From NCBI GenBank assembly GCA_947652115.1, contig OX393563.1, positions 4,423,768 to 4,487,767 of the forward strand: a stretch of 64,000 nucleotides of DNA, in the 5' to 3' direction. How positions within the stretch are numbered: position 1 is the first letter of the stretch; each line of letters starts with the position of its first letter. Made by a program: the position numbers and the translations under genes. The notes beneath the pieces were generated by a model. It ran no database searches. It saw only the letters and a program-made list of their open reading frames with translations, and was not told the DNA's origin. The stretch is from Blastomussa wellsi (lineage: Eukaryota; Cnidaria; Anthozoa; Scleractinia; Plerogyridae). Shown in pieces: positions 12,517 through 27,500 of this stretch.

Positions 12517-15500
12517 GGCCTCTGAGTCAATAGCCCATTTGGCCTTCAGCCTCATGGGGCTATTGACTCAGAGCCCAATCGGGCTCGAGGAATAATTGTT
12601 AAATATGTTTTTGTTTAAAATTGCTGATTACGCGGCGAATTTCAACCCAGTTAGTGAAATTCAAATTTGAAAAGAGGTATATAATAATCGTAAATTATGT
12701 GTAATATTTTTTTTGGTTTTCAGGGACCTGAAGGTCCAGTTGGAGAGCCAGGCCCAGTAGGTCCTCCTGGAGAAAAGGTAAAAAGTAATGTGTACTTAAA
12801 TAAAAAAAAGTTTAATCTCTTAAAATGCATATGTTTGCCAGAGAAACTAGATTATCTGACACATAGTCATGAAATGCCTTGCACTACAAGGATCTGAGGT
12901 GTGTAGCAAATATTTTCTTTTCTATTTAATGTAAGCCCTAGGATTTTAATAGCATAATTTTAGTTTAGCTTAAATTAATTATCAATGATTTGCGATCTCG
13001 ATGTTGTTGTCCTTGTTTATATTTGAATGTGCTTTTTAATCTCTTTTTGATGGATCTTGTGGGGGTGGTGGCTTGCCAGCAAATCCACCCACCCCTCCAC
13101 CTTAGATATACCCCAGTGAGCCACTTTTAGCCAATCAGAAACTCCAACAAATCTTTCAGAGTTGCTTATTAGTAGAGTACAATCCATGAAAACAAAAAAA
13201 TTGTTTGCGAAATCAGGCATTTGGGAAATTCAAGTTAAAGTTACAGTGTTCAATTTTGTGAAGAAAATTCAAGACATAGCTAGCTATGTTCAAGATAAAG
13301 GACTTTTGATTCAATTGTTAGGAGGTTTGAAAATAGAGGAGGATTCAAGAAATTAGGATTCTGTTATATGGTCATTGTCAGATGAGAATTTTTCAGTTTA
13401 AATTTCAGATAAATTTCTTGTAAAGACTGGAGAACTGTGTAGGAAGAGATGCTTGTTTAATTTTTGTAGCTGCAGAGTTGTTGGCTAATTTTTTATATTT
13501 GTGTGCTGCTTTATCAGGGTGATCAAGGGCCAAGGGGACAATTTGGTATGATGGGCCGTAAAGGTGCAAGGGTGAGTGTAGTTTGATTGTTATGGATAAT
13601 TTGCTGATTTGTTTGTAAAGCACTGCAAGCATATTATCAATGCTGACTTATTGTACTATGATACAGTGCAGAATAAACTGAGCTTGGAGTCATGTTTTGT
13701 TTGGTTTAACCCTCAAATGTACATTACCAAGCTTTAATTCTTACTTACCCTAGGCCTGTGGAACAAGGAGAAGGGATAAGGGTTTCGACCTGTTAAGGCA
13801 CCGCATAGTGAATTTTCATTGAAGAGCTCTGCAATATGAAAATTTTGTTTTTTGTTTTTTTTTTGTTGGTTATTAAGTCGCATGATGTCATTAAATCTAC
13901 AATCTTTGATCCGCCATCTTGGATTTCACTATTTGAAGTCTAAAAAATACAAATATGAAGCTACAAAAACAGAAACTGGAAAAGAAAGAAAGTGTGCATT
14001 TGGTCAATCCTACATGTAATTAGTTGCCATGGCAATGACATATCTCAAAAATTTTTGCCCTTGAGGGATAAAAGAAACAGCTTCTTAAAGTTTCACAGCA
14101 GAGATTAAATCTACTTTTCAAAATCTGCAATCAAACAAACAACTCAAGAGTGGGGAGTGGCATCATCTCCACCCCCATCTGCCACTCTTGTGCATCTAAG
14201 AACTAGCAGCTTCATACATTTAGTGAAGGACTCAGGTCTTGTGAATGTTAAATTGAACATGGATTTGTTGACAAGAGTAACAGCTTACATTAATTTTCTC
14301 CTTTTATTATCAATACATGAACAAACTGTGGACTTAACTGCAGAGGGTTGTGCTACAACTGCAAAGGGTATATCAATGAACTTTTTATCATTAATTTTGT
14401 TATAAGAAATTTCTGTCTGGTTGAAGGGAAAACGAGGCAAGCAGGGGGCGAAAGGACCACGAGGTTTACAAGGAGAAAAGGTAAGCAGCAGATATATATC
14501 TTAACCACCATTCTTGTTGTTGTCACTTATCATACTGCATGTAATGCTTTCAAATGTGAATTATCACATAGCTAGCAGAGGCGCGCAATGAAATTCAGTA
14601 CATGTAAGCATGCTCCATAATCCAATGGAGCATGCTGATAGCGTGAGCAAATGACTTTGCCACAATTGTTTTTGGCACTGTTTTTTTTGGTAAACATTTC
14701 CACTGGCAATGTTATAAAACAATTGGTTCATACGTTTAGCTGTGCACCATTGAGTTATGGTGTACTTAGGAAGTTTGGAGAAGCTAGAGTTGCTCTCGGC
14801 TTACACTTCTTTTGTGCTCTCCAAACTTCCTGTGTGCACCCTAACACAGTGGTATATGCTAAAGCATGAACCAACTGTTAAATATTGATTTGATTTCCAG
14901 TTATACAATAGCACACATTTCAGCCAAGGATCAGACAAGTATGCATGTGTGAACAAAGAAAAGTTTTGGAGTTTGGTCTCGCCTATTTGTCAGAACATTC
15001 CAGGGGATCATGGTTGGAGCACTATTTTGTCAAAGGAAGACAATCACCTTAACTTGTTACCTTTCTTTTTGCTTTAGGGTGAACAAGGAGCAGCTGGACC
15101 AAGTGGCGCTAACGGTGCCATGGTAAGTTGAAATTTAGCTTGTTCTATGTATCAGACAAAAATGATGTCATAGATTGGATGAGAATGTGATATGAATGAT
15201 TTTGTTCCCCAAAGGCAACAAACCTCTTTAAAGCCTGGACCATATAAGGATGAGAGTTGCTGAGGGTACAAACTCTTGCTCTCATTTGGCATGAAACATA
15301 TGCTCTCATCAACTTTGATCATGCTCAGTTTTTAATGAGAGTTGATGAGCATTTTGTCACTCACTTTCTCACTTTGACGGATTCTCAATGACTCTCGTTC
15401 TCGCTCTTATGATAGCATCCCATCTTTGGTGGGGCAAGTAGAAATAATCTTGCATGTTACAGAAATCAAGTTCTATATGAGCTATATGGTTATGAGGGGT

Positions 15501-18500
15501 TTCAAAACAAGCTGGCGACTACTGGAGTTCCACCGGTTACTTGAGTATTATGCGGCCGGCTACTCTGGTCATAACAATCAGCTTGCGACAAAAAAGCTCA
15601 CTTATTAGACAAGGATTTCAAAATGTTTTGGAGTAGGTGTCATCGACTGGAAGAGTAGGCTGTTATAAGTGAGCTTTTTGGTCACAAGGTGATTGTTATG
15701 ACCAGAGTAGCCGGCGGCATAATAGTCAAGTAGCCGGTGGAACTCCGGCAGCTGCCGGCTTGTTTTGAAACCCTTATATCACAGCTGCCTACTCTTCCAA
15801 TCGCTGACACCTACTTCAAAACATTTTAAATCCCCTGGGTTGTGGAAGCAGAATTTACTTTGCAATTAGTACTTACAGGAATTGGAGTAAGGGCATTTGG
15901 TTTCTCACCTACCATCTTCTTACAGGGTGAACCAGGCAAAACAGGATCCCGTGGATTAATGGGTGAATCAGGACCCAAGGTACATGCACTAATAGAAATT
16001 ATTAAATTTAGTTTATTTTTTAAACTAGTTGACATGCATTTAAGATTTATAGGATAATTAACCATTATCGTGGGAAATCACACCGAATATCGCCTGGTAC
16101 TTAGCCGATGAGACCTTAGGCCGAGTGGACTAAAATCAGGTGATATTCCACAGTATTGAGCAGGATAATTGTTCTATTATTCAACAAATCCCTGATTCCC
16201 TCCATGAGGCTTGTGCGCAGGGAATAATGGTAGTTGTATTCATCACGCACATGACATCCTCAAGATTTCCTTGGGACTTGTCGCCCAAACATGAATACAA
16301 CTACCATGATTCCCTGTGTGCAAGTTTCATATATCAGGGATTGTCAAATATGAAGCACTTTTTAAAGCTAGAAAAGTTGCCATTATTTGGCGCTTTGCGA
16401 GACTTCAGCAGAATTATGGTTACTTAACATTTACCACATCTAGAGTATCTGTCAAGTACAGATGGCAGATAACAATTGCTTCATGACCATATATATGTGC
16501 AACGTGATAATCTGTTGAATCATAATGTATATTATTTTATTACACAACTAAGGTAGTCAGTGGAAGTATTGGACCGGGTATTATCCTGAATGATCCTGCG
16601 CATGATTCCTGAACTGTAGTGGCTTACAAAAGAAAAAATATATAAACTTCAATTGCATGTTGAAACACCCTCCTGTACTTTTTATTAGTTTGTTAAACAA
16701 CATTTTATGGAATTCATTACCAACTAAAACACCCAGTGCGGCGGGGGTAATTTGCAGAACGTCGAACTTGGCTTCAGGAATGAGAAACCTGTTATGGGCT
16801 CCTCTGTGCCTGTGGTTTTGTTTCTTCACTTCAGTAACTCAGTGAGCCACTCTCTGTTTAATCACTGCTGCTGTCAACACTTTCCAAATATTCATCTTTT
16901 TGGTTTCCATTCCTTGACTCTGTACTGTCAACCTGAGCTCAGGCTGATATTCTTCTAGTAATGCCTTTGCACTTCGTATAGATGTTTTTATCTATCACTA
17001 TGCAGTGGCCCTCCAGGGCTGTTATTGGTTGTAATAAATTGTACTCTCAAGAAGCTTAAGAGTTCTTCTGTTCTGTTCTTCTGGGTTGGCTATTGTCTCA
17101 AGCAACTCTTGCTTCTTTTGTGATCTCCAAACTTCCTGCATGTACTGCAACTTAGGGACACTGTCATGAGTATAACTTCAAAACTTCAACAGCCCAAAGA
17201 CGTGTTTACACCAATGAAAACCTACAAACAGTGGTTACGTTTTCTTAAAATTATTATGCCATTGTACTGAAGCTAAATATGGAGTGATATTGTTATGATA
17301 CAATCAGGAGCTTTAGATCTCAACTTGAAAAAGTCAGGCTGACTTTTTCAAGTTCTGTCCTTGTGATTTGGGAAAATTTATGAAAACTATTTACGGTCAC
17401 GCGATTTCTTAAACAATTTGCTTGATATTTGTCTTTTTTGTTTTAGGGGCATTTCCTGTATGGGTGAAAGAACTTACTTATAATTTTTTGGCCATTTCAC
17501 TAAGAAAAGCCAAAATATGTCCATGACAGTGTCCCTTTAATACTGCTCACTATAAAGAATGCACCAGTTGTTAATTAACAACTATCCACTGAAGTGGAGG
17601 TGGCTAGTGGTGGATATTTACCGAGTTCATGGTGGGGCATCTATCCAACGCTAGCCACCAACACTGAGGTAAATATAGTTGTTTTTAATTTATTTAGTAC
17701 ATACTAAAACAGTGACATATTAAATATATATAGCCCAACTCATTTATTCAACTCAGTCATTTACGCAAGAGGGCCTGTGGGAGGCTCATGATCAAGAGTT
17801 GCTTTGGGGTGAATAGCAAAGGATATCTCATGTTTGAATAGCCAATCAGAGCACGCCAACAATGTTATCCATATGTACTAAAAATAATTAATGATGATGC
17901 TTGGCATTAATTTCACTTTTCGTTCAACAGGGTTTGGTAGGACCTCCTGGCCCACCGGGAGCTCAAGGACCTAAGGTGCTGTTAATTAACAACTCATTTG
18001 ATTTTGTTATTTATCTGAAACTTTTCCCCCAAAGCCTGTGTTCTCATTGGCTTCTTTGATCACATCGCATTCAGAGGAATGTTATAACTGCAGCCATTCC
18101 TTTACTGTAATACAGTTGAACCTCTACTTACGGACACATCTCTTACTCTTAAATAGTACGGACAGTTTCCTATATCCCGGCAAAATTCTCATATATTTCC
18201 TTAAAATAAAGCGCCTATAATAATCTGGACCCTTGATCTGTAATTAGTAGGTCAACAGACACAAAATCGTAGCCCCAGAGAGGAAATACATAATTATAAA
18301 CTTAGTTGTTAAATAACCTCTTTATTACGGACAACCCCTTCGGTGTCCAAATTAGAGAGGTTTGACTCTAAGTAAACATACTATTAATAAACTTATGTGC
18401 AAAAACAAAACAGGGAGCTGTTGGATCACCAGGCCAGCAAGGAATCTCAGGTGCCAGGGGACCAAGGGTAAGTATCTGCCCTTAAATAACAGAATTCTTC

Positions 18501-21500
18501 AGAACTATTTTTTAACTTAAATCTTTATTTAGTTAAGAAAATGATAATAATTATAATTTTTTTTTCTTAAGGGCGACCCTGGTGCAGATGGCCCAGAAGG
18601 TGAAATGGGACCGCCGGTATGTTCAATGTTGCTTGATCTAGATTTTAGGCTAGCCTGAAAGCAGTGCTCCAGTTTTCGCTACTTCTTGAACAATTTGCAA
18701 AAAAAAAGAGCCTACTATCGAAATAACATTAGCATTTTATTGCTCTTCTTCTTTTTCTTTTCTTTATTTATAATATAAATAGTGTGTAAATACTTTGGAT
18801 AGTGTGAATAAATAATTGAATTGAACAGAATTAACTGGTCAGTAGTCAATGTCCAAAAAACATGTGACCTTGACAAGCTCTACACCTGGGCTCACAATAG
18901 GGTCCTATGGTACTGGCCAGCAGATAGCTTGTTTTGACATCTGTCAATCGACCATGAAATGATGTAGGCTGATGCTTTAATTAGGTGCTGGAGCTCCACT
19001 TTTTTGTGAATATTTTGTGCTATGTTAATATTAGTAAAGGTATCATTTTGTACTCCAGTGGCAACATACAAATATATTAAGTCTTTTTGGAAAGCAGCCT
19101 AACCAAGTAGTAATAGGGTTTCAGTCTTGAACTCTGGAGATCCGTTTTCAAGTCCTGCTCAAACTGCTAGCTGGAGTTCACAAAAGACATGCTTTAATTT
19201 GTGTTATTAAACCATACATTTACTTGTGTTGCTGATAGTAAAATTATTTTTTGCATCTGGATAGTTTTTGGATTATTGCAAAGTTCTATGTTCCACCAGC
19301 TTTCACACATATTAATTCAGAGATTTTTTTAGGGTTTACCAGGTGCCCAAGGCCCTCAAGGACTCCGTGGCATCCCTGGAAATCCTGTAAGTACAAACAC
19401 TGATTTTGCTGTTTTTAGCCATAAATTAAAGAATTAAACAATAATTATTATTATAATAATAAATTTCTACAGCACTATTCCTAAAGTTCAGTTATCAATA
19501 GTGCTTTACAAAATAGTCCACAACTGAGCTAAAGAAGATGACTACAAATTTAAAAATAATTTAGGCAGGCTAAGCTTGAACACCACACATTGTATTGCAC
19601 ATTACAGAATTTGTAGTGACATAGAGGTAATCTATCTAAAAATTCAAATGGACATATTTTTAATGAGACAGTCTACCAAAAGAGGAACATGCTAAAATGA
19701 AGCCCTTTTTCCACTATTAAAAACAGGTGAAACACTTTTTTTACTTGGAAATGTTATTGGCACAATATAAATTAAATAAAATGTCTTTATGACAGTTTTG
19801 TTACCTTAACTTTGCCTTTCAGCATAATTCTAATAAAATTATTGTTAACTCTAAGGGCCTAAAACAAACTCCAAAATAATCTCAGTCTCAACAAGAATGT
19901 CATTTGCTAAAAATTTGTGTATAAACTTAATTTGCATTTGTTTTATTCATATCAGGGCCTCCCAGGTCCAGATGGAGCCTCTGGGGAAAAAGGCGGAACC
20001 GTAAGTTGACAAAAGTTGTGTCAGCTTCATCTGCTTCTGTGTTTGCATTATTTTGTTATGCAAAGTTTACCCTTTTCTTAGACTACATTATATATTTATG
20101 ATTATTTGTTTTCTGCAGGGACCAGTGGGACCCCAAGGATCTCCTGGACCACAGGGAGACCAAGGTCCAAAGGTATGACCATATGAAGTTGCATAAATTA
20201 TTCTTCTACAGTCAATTTTCTCTTAATGGACACTCTGTAAGACGGACACCTCTATAAGACCTGTAAACAGTTAGTGCTGGTTCCAGTGGTGCTTTCTTAG
20301 GTAGAGTTGGCTGTGTTTGAGATAACATTTTACTAATTTATGGATATGAAGCCTGATGAAGACTAGCAGGAAATTATTTGTGGGGTACAATGTAGCACAT
20401 CCTAAGTGTCTACTACACCTTGACAAAAGCCTTAGAGAATCAAAATACAGTCATTTCCTCAAACCCTAAAAAGCTCTAACCAGCTGAAATTCGAAGGTTT
20501 AAGTCATTTGTCTTCCCTCAGTCTGACATTTTACCCGTGATCACTGTCCAATTTCTGGAGCGCATTTGTGTTTTCCTTGGAGGTTTGAGATATTGGGATT
20601 CCACCATAATAAAGATGCCAGTATTTTCTGTAACCAAGCCATAGGACCATACTGGGAGGGTATTCATCTGGTTCTTGGTTTATTGTTTGTAACTGTTTAA
20701 AATGAGATTGGGAACATCAGTTGATATTTATCTAGTAAAGACCAGTCAGGGTAGAAGAGCCAGTTGATGACAAAATCCTGCCTTCGAAAGGGGATTGAGC
20801 CCACGGTGTTTGTTGCTGAAGTTGCAAAGCAACATGACATGCTGATTTGATTACTTTTGGTGTACTCGTGAGCTCTTTCTTCCCTGTTGTTTATGATTAA
20901 CATTTGTATTAGAAGCTGTGCATGGGTGAGATGTGTCACAGGTTCAGTGCCCATTTACCAGTTTCTGAATTTTTCTAATTTTATTACTTGTCATACATAT
21001 CAAACATGCTGATATTTAACACAATTGATTGCCTTTTTTGTCATCTTGTGAAGGGTACAACTGGACCAGAAGGACGAAAAGGACAGAAAGGAGAGGCTGT
21101 GAGTGTCATGTCTTATAGAAACTAGTTTAATGAAAGTTGCACAAAAAGACTCTGAGGAATTATTCCAAAAATTACAAATTTTTGCCTGTAATTCCTGTAA
21201 GAGCATTAATACTATAATTATTAATACAAAGAAAAGAAGTGAAGAATATAATTTTAATACAAACACTTAACAGGAATCCTCGATGCCATGTTTGAATTCT
21301 GATTTTATCGTATGTACTAAACATTGGTTATTCTTAAATAGTATTGTTAGTAAAAAACCTGGCTTGTTTGGTTCGATGATCTCTTTCAAAAAGTTTGTGA
21401 TACTGGAGGTGTATTGTATAAGCACAGGAATGTGGCTAAAAAGGTAAAGCATGCTTATTGACTAAATCAACTGGCTTTCAAAAATTACCCTCCTGTCTTT

Positions 21501-24500
21501 GCATTCCAGTGACTTTTCAAGTGGTTAGTAGGGATCTCATTCTCATTCAGTTGGACGGTGAAGTCAGCCAATACCTGGCACTTTGCTACATCCGCGCTCA
21601 GGCTACCTAAATCGACAAGGCTTTCAGACAAAGCAGATTGTTCCAGTACATGTTGTGTTATGTTTGAGATATGTGATAAAGTGTGTGTTGTGTTTCACAG
21701 GGTGAGAGAGGCGCGACTGGCTCCAAAGGCTTTTCGGGTGGACCAGGAGATAAGGTGAAATAATAAAATATAATTTAAAAAGTGTCTAATTAACGACCGA
21801 CAGCTTGTCAAAGTTAACTTCAAAAGGCTAAATGACTGGCAGTCAATACTTTTTTGTAGATTAGGCTACATAACACTTTTGGTTAGCCTAAATAGCACTC
21901 CGGTTAAGCCTAAATAGCACTCCGGTTAGCCTAATAGCACTCCGGTTTGCCTAAATAGCACTTTGGTTAGCCTAGTCTTCTGTTTACTTAAAAAAATTTC
22001 TAAAAGTCTAACTGCCAGTTATTTAGTCTATTTAAAACCATGACCACCTGCATGTCGGTCATGTAGCCACAGCATATAATTAAATCATTCTGTCAGTAAT
22101 ACTGCCCATTTAAAGAAAATGACTAACTTTATGTAAAATGTTCAATAACAGGGACCCGCTGGCATTCCAGGAGACCGTGGAGTAGCTGGACCGCAAGGCG
22201 CTCCTGTGAGTGGCTTTTCATGTTTTACTAAACTAGTTTGCCATGTTTGTCTTTTACAACATAGGACTACTTAATCTCTTTATTTCCATGTAAGCAAGGT
22301 AGCATTTCCCAAACGTGTCAATCATACTTACAGGGATCATAGTGTAGTATAGTAACTAGAACATCGCTAAACAGAAGATCAAATGAGAAGAGCAATTTAA
22401 ATTATACTATACCTCTGCATTTGTTGTAAATCTTTGTAAGTTTCTTTGCCGTCCTGTGCAAAACTACAATGTGAAATAGACCATTATTGTTGGGTTTCCA
22501 TTGATGCATGGAATGGACAGTTTTTAGCTGTATAAAGTGACACTACAATAGCGTTGACAACGCCCTTTTGAAGGAGCTACTTCACGATATTTTGACCTAT
22601 TTTTTGCGACAAACCAAATTTCCCTTAAAATGAAGGAAACCTTAAACTAATAGTTTACTAAGGAAGAAAAACACCAAAGAGGTAATACTGAACCAAACAG
22701 GAACAAGAATAGTAAAGGATGGAGAAGATTGAGACGGATTACAAATGACAATGTTGAAAAATTCAGGTTAAGGTACAGACCATGACATAGCTTCTTTACA
22801 CAGTTGGAAGTATAGCAATGTAGTTAATGTGTTATTTTGCTGTTTTTTTTTTATCATCAGGGTGAAATAGGAGTACAAGGACCACCTGGAGCAGCCGGAC
22901 CTGTCGGACCCAAGGTAAAACCTGTTGTCTATGATATCAATGTTCAGTCGTTATAGTAAGGGAGTTGTGTGTATAGGGCCAGTAATGTTATGACATGTTG
23001 CATGCGTTTTGCCCCACACAAAGGTACAGTTCAACCAAAACCCAGTCATGAGTATTTGTTAAGCTACTTGTGACTTGTTTCCAGGGAGTCATGGGAACTC
23101 AAGGACTGCCCGGCCTGGCAGGACAAAAAGGTGACAAGGTAGGTCGCATTTAAATCATGGGTGTTAAGAGACATGAAATTGTTGTCAAATAATGTGTGGA
23201 ATATGAGCTTTAATATTTCAAAAAGTATGAAATTCAGAAGAGCTGACTCAGCCTTTTTTCAAAACGCCTGTGATGTTTTAAGAAATTAATCTCGTCAACA
23301 GCGAGAATGTTAACATCAACAGCAAGAATGTTCACGAATGCCTTGAAACTTTCAATGAATGAATCATGAAGAGCATACTCATTTCAATGAGTATTTTTAT
23401 AAGAAATATTAGCAAGCCATAACATTTACAATGATTTTATTGTTGATTAGCGTTGAACCAGAAGTATAATTTGTTGTAGGGTAGTACTGGTAGAGCTGGA
23501 AGAAGAGGATCTCGGGGGGCTAGAGGTAACAAGGTTAGTGTTATTTTGGAATTTTGTACTATATCACATTGACACGCACTGTACAGTTCAAGGTCCTCCA
23601 TTTGTGCCTGAATGTATACTCTCTGGTCATAGTCAGGCATCCAGTCAAATGTCTGTTAACTCACCAGTCACACAGATATATAATCTTTATTACTAAAGGT
23701 CGTGGGATACACCTTGACCATGAATATATTCATAAGTCCAAAAATTGTAGTGTGCTCAAACATAGGCTTGTGGATTTGATTTGGTCATAGTCAGGCATCC
23801 AGTCAAATTTCTGTTAACTCACCAGGCACACAGATATATAATCTTTATTACTAAAGGTTGTGGGATACACCTTGACCATGAATATATTCATAAGTCCAAA
23901 AATTGTAGACCAGGGCTGCTAAAACCTTACAGACATACTGGGCAATGACAGAAGTGCATAAAGATTGTTTTTTTTTTTTATTTTATGGATCGCTCCTTGC
24001 GGAAATACTGTAAGCCACTGAAGCTAAATAATTTCTTTAAAAACATGGTTTTGTGTCTTAAGTTTTCTCCTTGTGAAGAACACCGAAAAACTTATAAATT
24101 TCGCAACAGAGTGATCAGTTAGAACCTCTCTTGTGTCATATCTGACTTTTGAAAGTTGTTAGCTTTTTAAGGTGCAAAATATGTCATGCTGGAATTCAAC
24201 TTTATGACTTAGTTGATACCGGTAATCTCAGAGAAATGTTTTACAAGTACGCTAGATTTCTGGGCAGCTTTTTCATAGCTATTTACTTTTTTTCCAGGGT
24301 GAGGCAGGCCCAGCTGGCGAGAGAGGTTCCCCAGGTGCCAGGGTGAGTAGTTTTATTGCCCTCTTCTGATGATGTAGTCTAGTGTATAGATGGTTTTCTT
24401 CTCTAATGACTTGATAGCAATGGTCGATCTGAGTCAATTTTGTAAAGGATATTTATTGTCAGTAATTACATTAATTTGTGCTCATTTGATTTGATTTAAT

Positions 24501-27500
24501 GCAACATAATTTGATTTCATTTCATTTGTTCTTTACAGTGTCCCCAATTAGGACATAGGTGCTAGATACAGTTCACACTCGAATAAATTTATCACATTTT
24601 AATCGTTTTATGACAGGGCCCTCGAGGAACAAAAGGAAACTCTGGTGCCCCTGGAAAAGACGGAATACCTGTAAGACATTCGTAATTTGTTGGTTTGCAG
24701 TGTACTGTGTCAGGTCAAATTACACATTGATCTTAGGCTTACCAACTGCGAGAACATTTGCGAGATTTTGTCGCATTACATTTGCACGCAGTATTAGGGA
24801 CTGTTTTCAGATAATAATCTGGCTTCGTTGCACTTTCAGATCAGTTGTGTCAGTTCATGTCAGTGTTTGTTGACATTTCCTTTGCTATTGTTCTACAACC
24901 GTTGTAAAAAGTGTTGGCACGATTACTAAATTTATTCATTTTCTTCCCTCGCCCTTCTTGAACTCCCCAAGATACCTCTTAGACATTTGCCTGCTACATT
25001 GATAAATCAAAGCAGAAGTATCTGCATTTGTATCGATCGTCTTTTTTTGGGTAAGCGTTCCAACTTCTTTTGTTTATGGTTGCAAGGTTATGTTAAACCC
25101 TCTTTCCTGTAGATTTTCCTTGCAATCCTGGTCAATTATCATTAACTGAGAACAGACTATATGAATACGCATGCTGGTTTGCTTTTAGGGTTTCCAAGGA
25201 AACGCTGGTACACCGGGAGCCCAAGGACCACCTGTAAGTAATGCACGTGGATGCAGTCTTAAAGGGTCAGATAGCTGGTCTAGAAAGATCTGACGTGAAT
25301 GGCTCGCCAGAATTCGAGAGAAAAATAGAACAAAAAAAGGAAAATTTCCCTACTCCAGTAACATTACAAGCTTTATAAGAGAGCTGCTACTTCTATACTG
25401 GTGATAAAATAATTGCACTGTGTTATTTAATATATTGGTCTACATCTTATTCAAGAATTGAACTAAGTGTGCTCAAACATAGGTTTGTGGATTTCATTTG
25501 AAGGAGACCCAGCTTGTCTGATCTTTATGCAATTTCCGTTGGCATTTTATACCAACTGCGATTGCCAATGAAAGTAAAATGAGAATAGGCCCTTTGCACG
25601 ACCCAGTCACATGTAACAAAATAACACCCTGGTGGTAAACAAGCTCTGCGCTGGGACATCCAAAACATGCATAGCCACTTCGTATCTCAGAGCGTAGCTT
25701 GTTTGCCAGCAGGGTGTTATTTTGTACCATGTGACTGGGTCGTGCAAAGGGCCTACTATATTTTCGGTCATTTTGCTTGAAATGGAAGAAAGAAAGTATT
25801 TTTAGTTGACTGAGACTCAAAATAAAGCTTTCACGCAACTCCAACCATGTGTTTCTTAAAGGAAACATACATTTTATAAGTAGTGATAACAGTGCATATG
25901 ATGTACAAAATGTTCACATACATCTTCTAATTAAGACAATCAATAAATATGACCTTCAAGAAAATGATAATGTTCTCCAAATCATTTAAACATGTAGAAT
26001 TGTTTAATCATTTTAGGGTGCTCCAGGACCCAAGGGCCTCTCTGGACCAATGGGAGCAAGAGGATCTCAGGTGTGTTAAACAAAATTCATTAAATTAAGC
26101 TCAGGCTAAACAAGGACGAGAGGTGATGAGAGTTAACTCCCCTGAGAGCTTTTGTTAACTGCTCTCATGCGATCATCCACCATCATCAAGACAACTTGGG
26201 CCAAACGAGAGAAAACTTTCATCAACTCTTATGAAAACTTAAAGTGCCTATGAAGTGAATTGGTTTGTATTTAGTTTTAAAATTTACCTTGTGAAATACT
26301 TGATTCCAAAGGCGTTTAAAGTAACGATTTTACAAGCCTTCAAAGTTGAGCCATTTTGCCCTCAAAAATGGTATTTGAATCGCATGGTCAAAAGACCATG
26401 TGACAACAGCCTCTGACGTCATTTGAGTGCCAAAAATCGTTCTCAGTTTCTATTTCCTCGGGGTTGCTGGATCTTTCTGACAAATCATCCATTTCTGAAT
26501 CGCTCGACATGTTTCTCACATAATCACTCCTCACTGACAAGAAACTTTGATTGTGCAAACGAAAGTTTGGTACCAAAGTGACGTCACGGCGTGGTATTTT
26601 TGGACCTATTCCCATGATCATTTTTTTGGGGCAAAATGCTCAACTTTGAAGGCTTGTAAAATCGTTACTTTTAATCCCAGAGCTCTCAAACTCTGGTATT
26701 GGTCTTAGTTGGTTCCTGCTCTTGCTGAAACAATCTTTCTCAGATTGTCTTAGTTTTCCTCCTTCCGTAAAACACACTCGCACTAAAATTTTCATCAATT
26801 GCATTCCCACTCCCCACTTCCCTTCCCTTTTCTAGAAGGGAAATTATGAGAAATTCTCGGATATTGGTGGTTTACAGCTACAATTTTCGCAGGCAATTTA
26901 AGAAATTCCCGGAAGGGCATGATTGTAATATTTTCGTTAATTTTATTTGACACATTGACCATTTAAGTCAGGGCTTAGGCAGCCTCCAATTGCCCAAGAG
27001 GGAATAAAATTAATGTATTGGTGCATTTTGGCATGTTTTGTTTTCTTTCACCTGTAGGGTCCTCAAGGAAAACAAGGCGAACCAGGCCCAGATGGAGAGG
27101 CTGGCCAGTCGGTGAGTCCATTTGTGTTAAATTTTGAAAAGCTGTTTATAAAGCTCTGAAAAGAAATATCGAATGGTGAAATTACATTGTGGTTGGGATA
27201 AAGCTAAAGCCTGTAACTTTTTCAGCTGTCAGAAAGGACAATTACAAAGTTTAAATGAAGGAGAAAAGTTTTAGCTTTTATAATGCAACGTCTGTTGAAC
27301 AACAATATCAATAACAGAAAGTAACGTACTAGGCCCCTCCAAAAGCCACATGATGGAGCTTGTTGTTACTAATAATGTTTTCTTGTATTGTAGGGTGACC
27401 CTGGTTTGACTGGCGGAGAAGGCCCACGTGGACCCCAAGGGCCTGTGGTACGTGACTAGAGAGCCAACACATTTTCTTGTGTGTATAACGGGATTCCTTT

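Noticed and set aside
26388..26621. The 77-codon - strand frame as a host gene
   Set aside because: It lies wholly inside a TTAA-flanked MITE and has no known domain; kept only as a remark.
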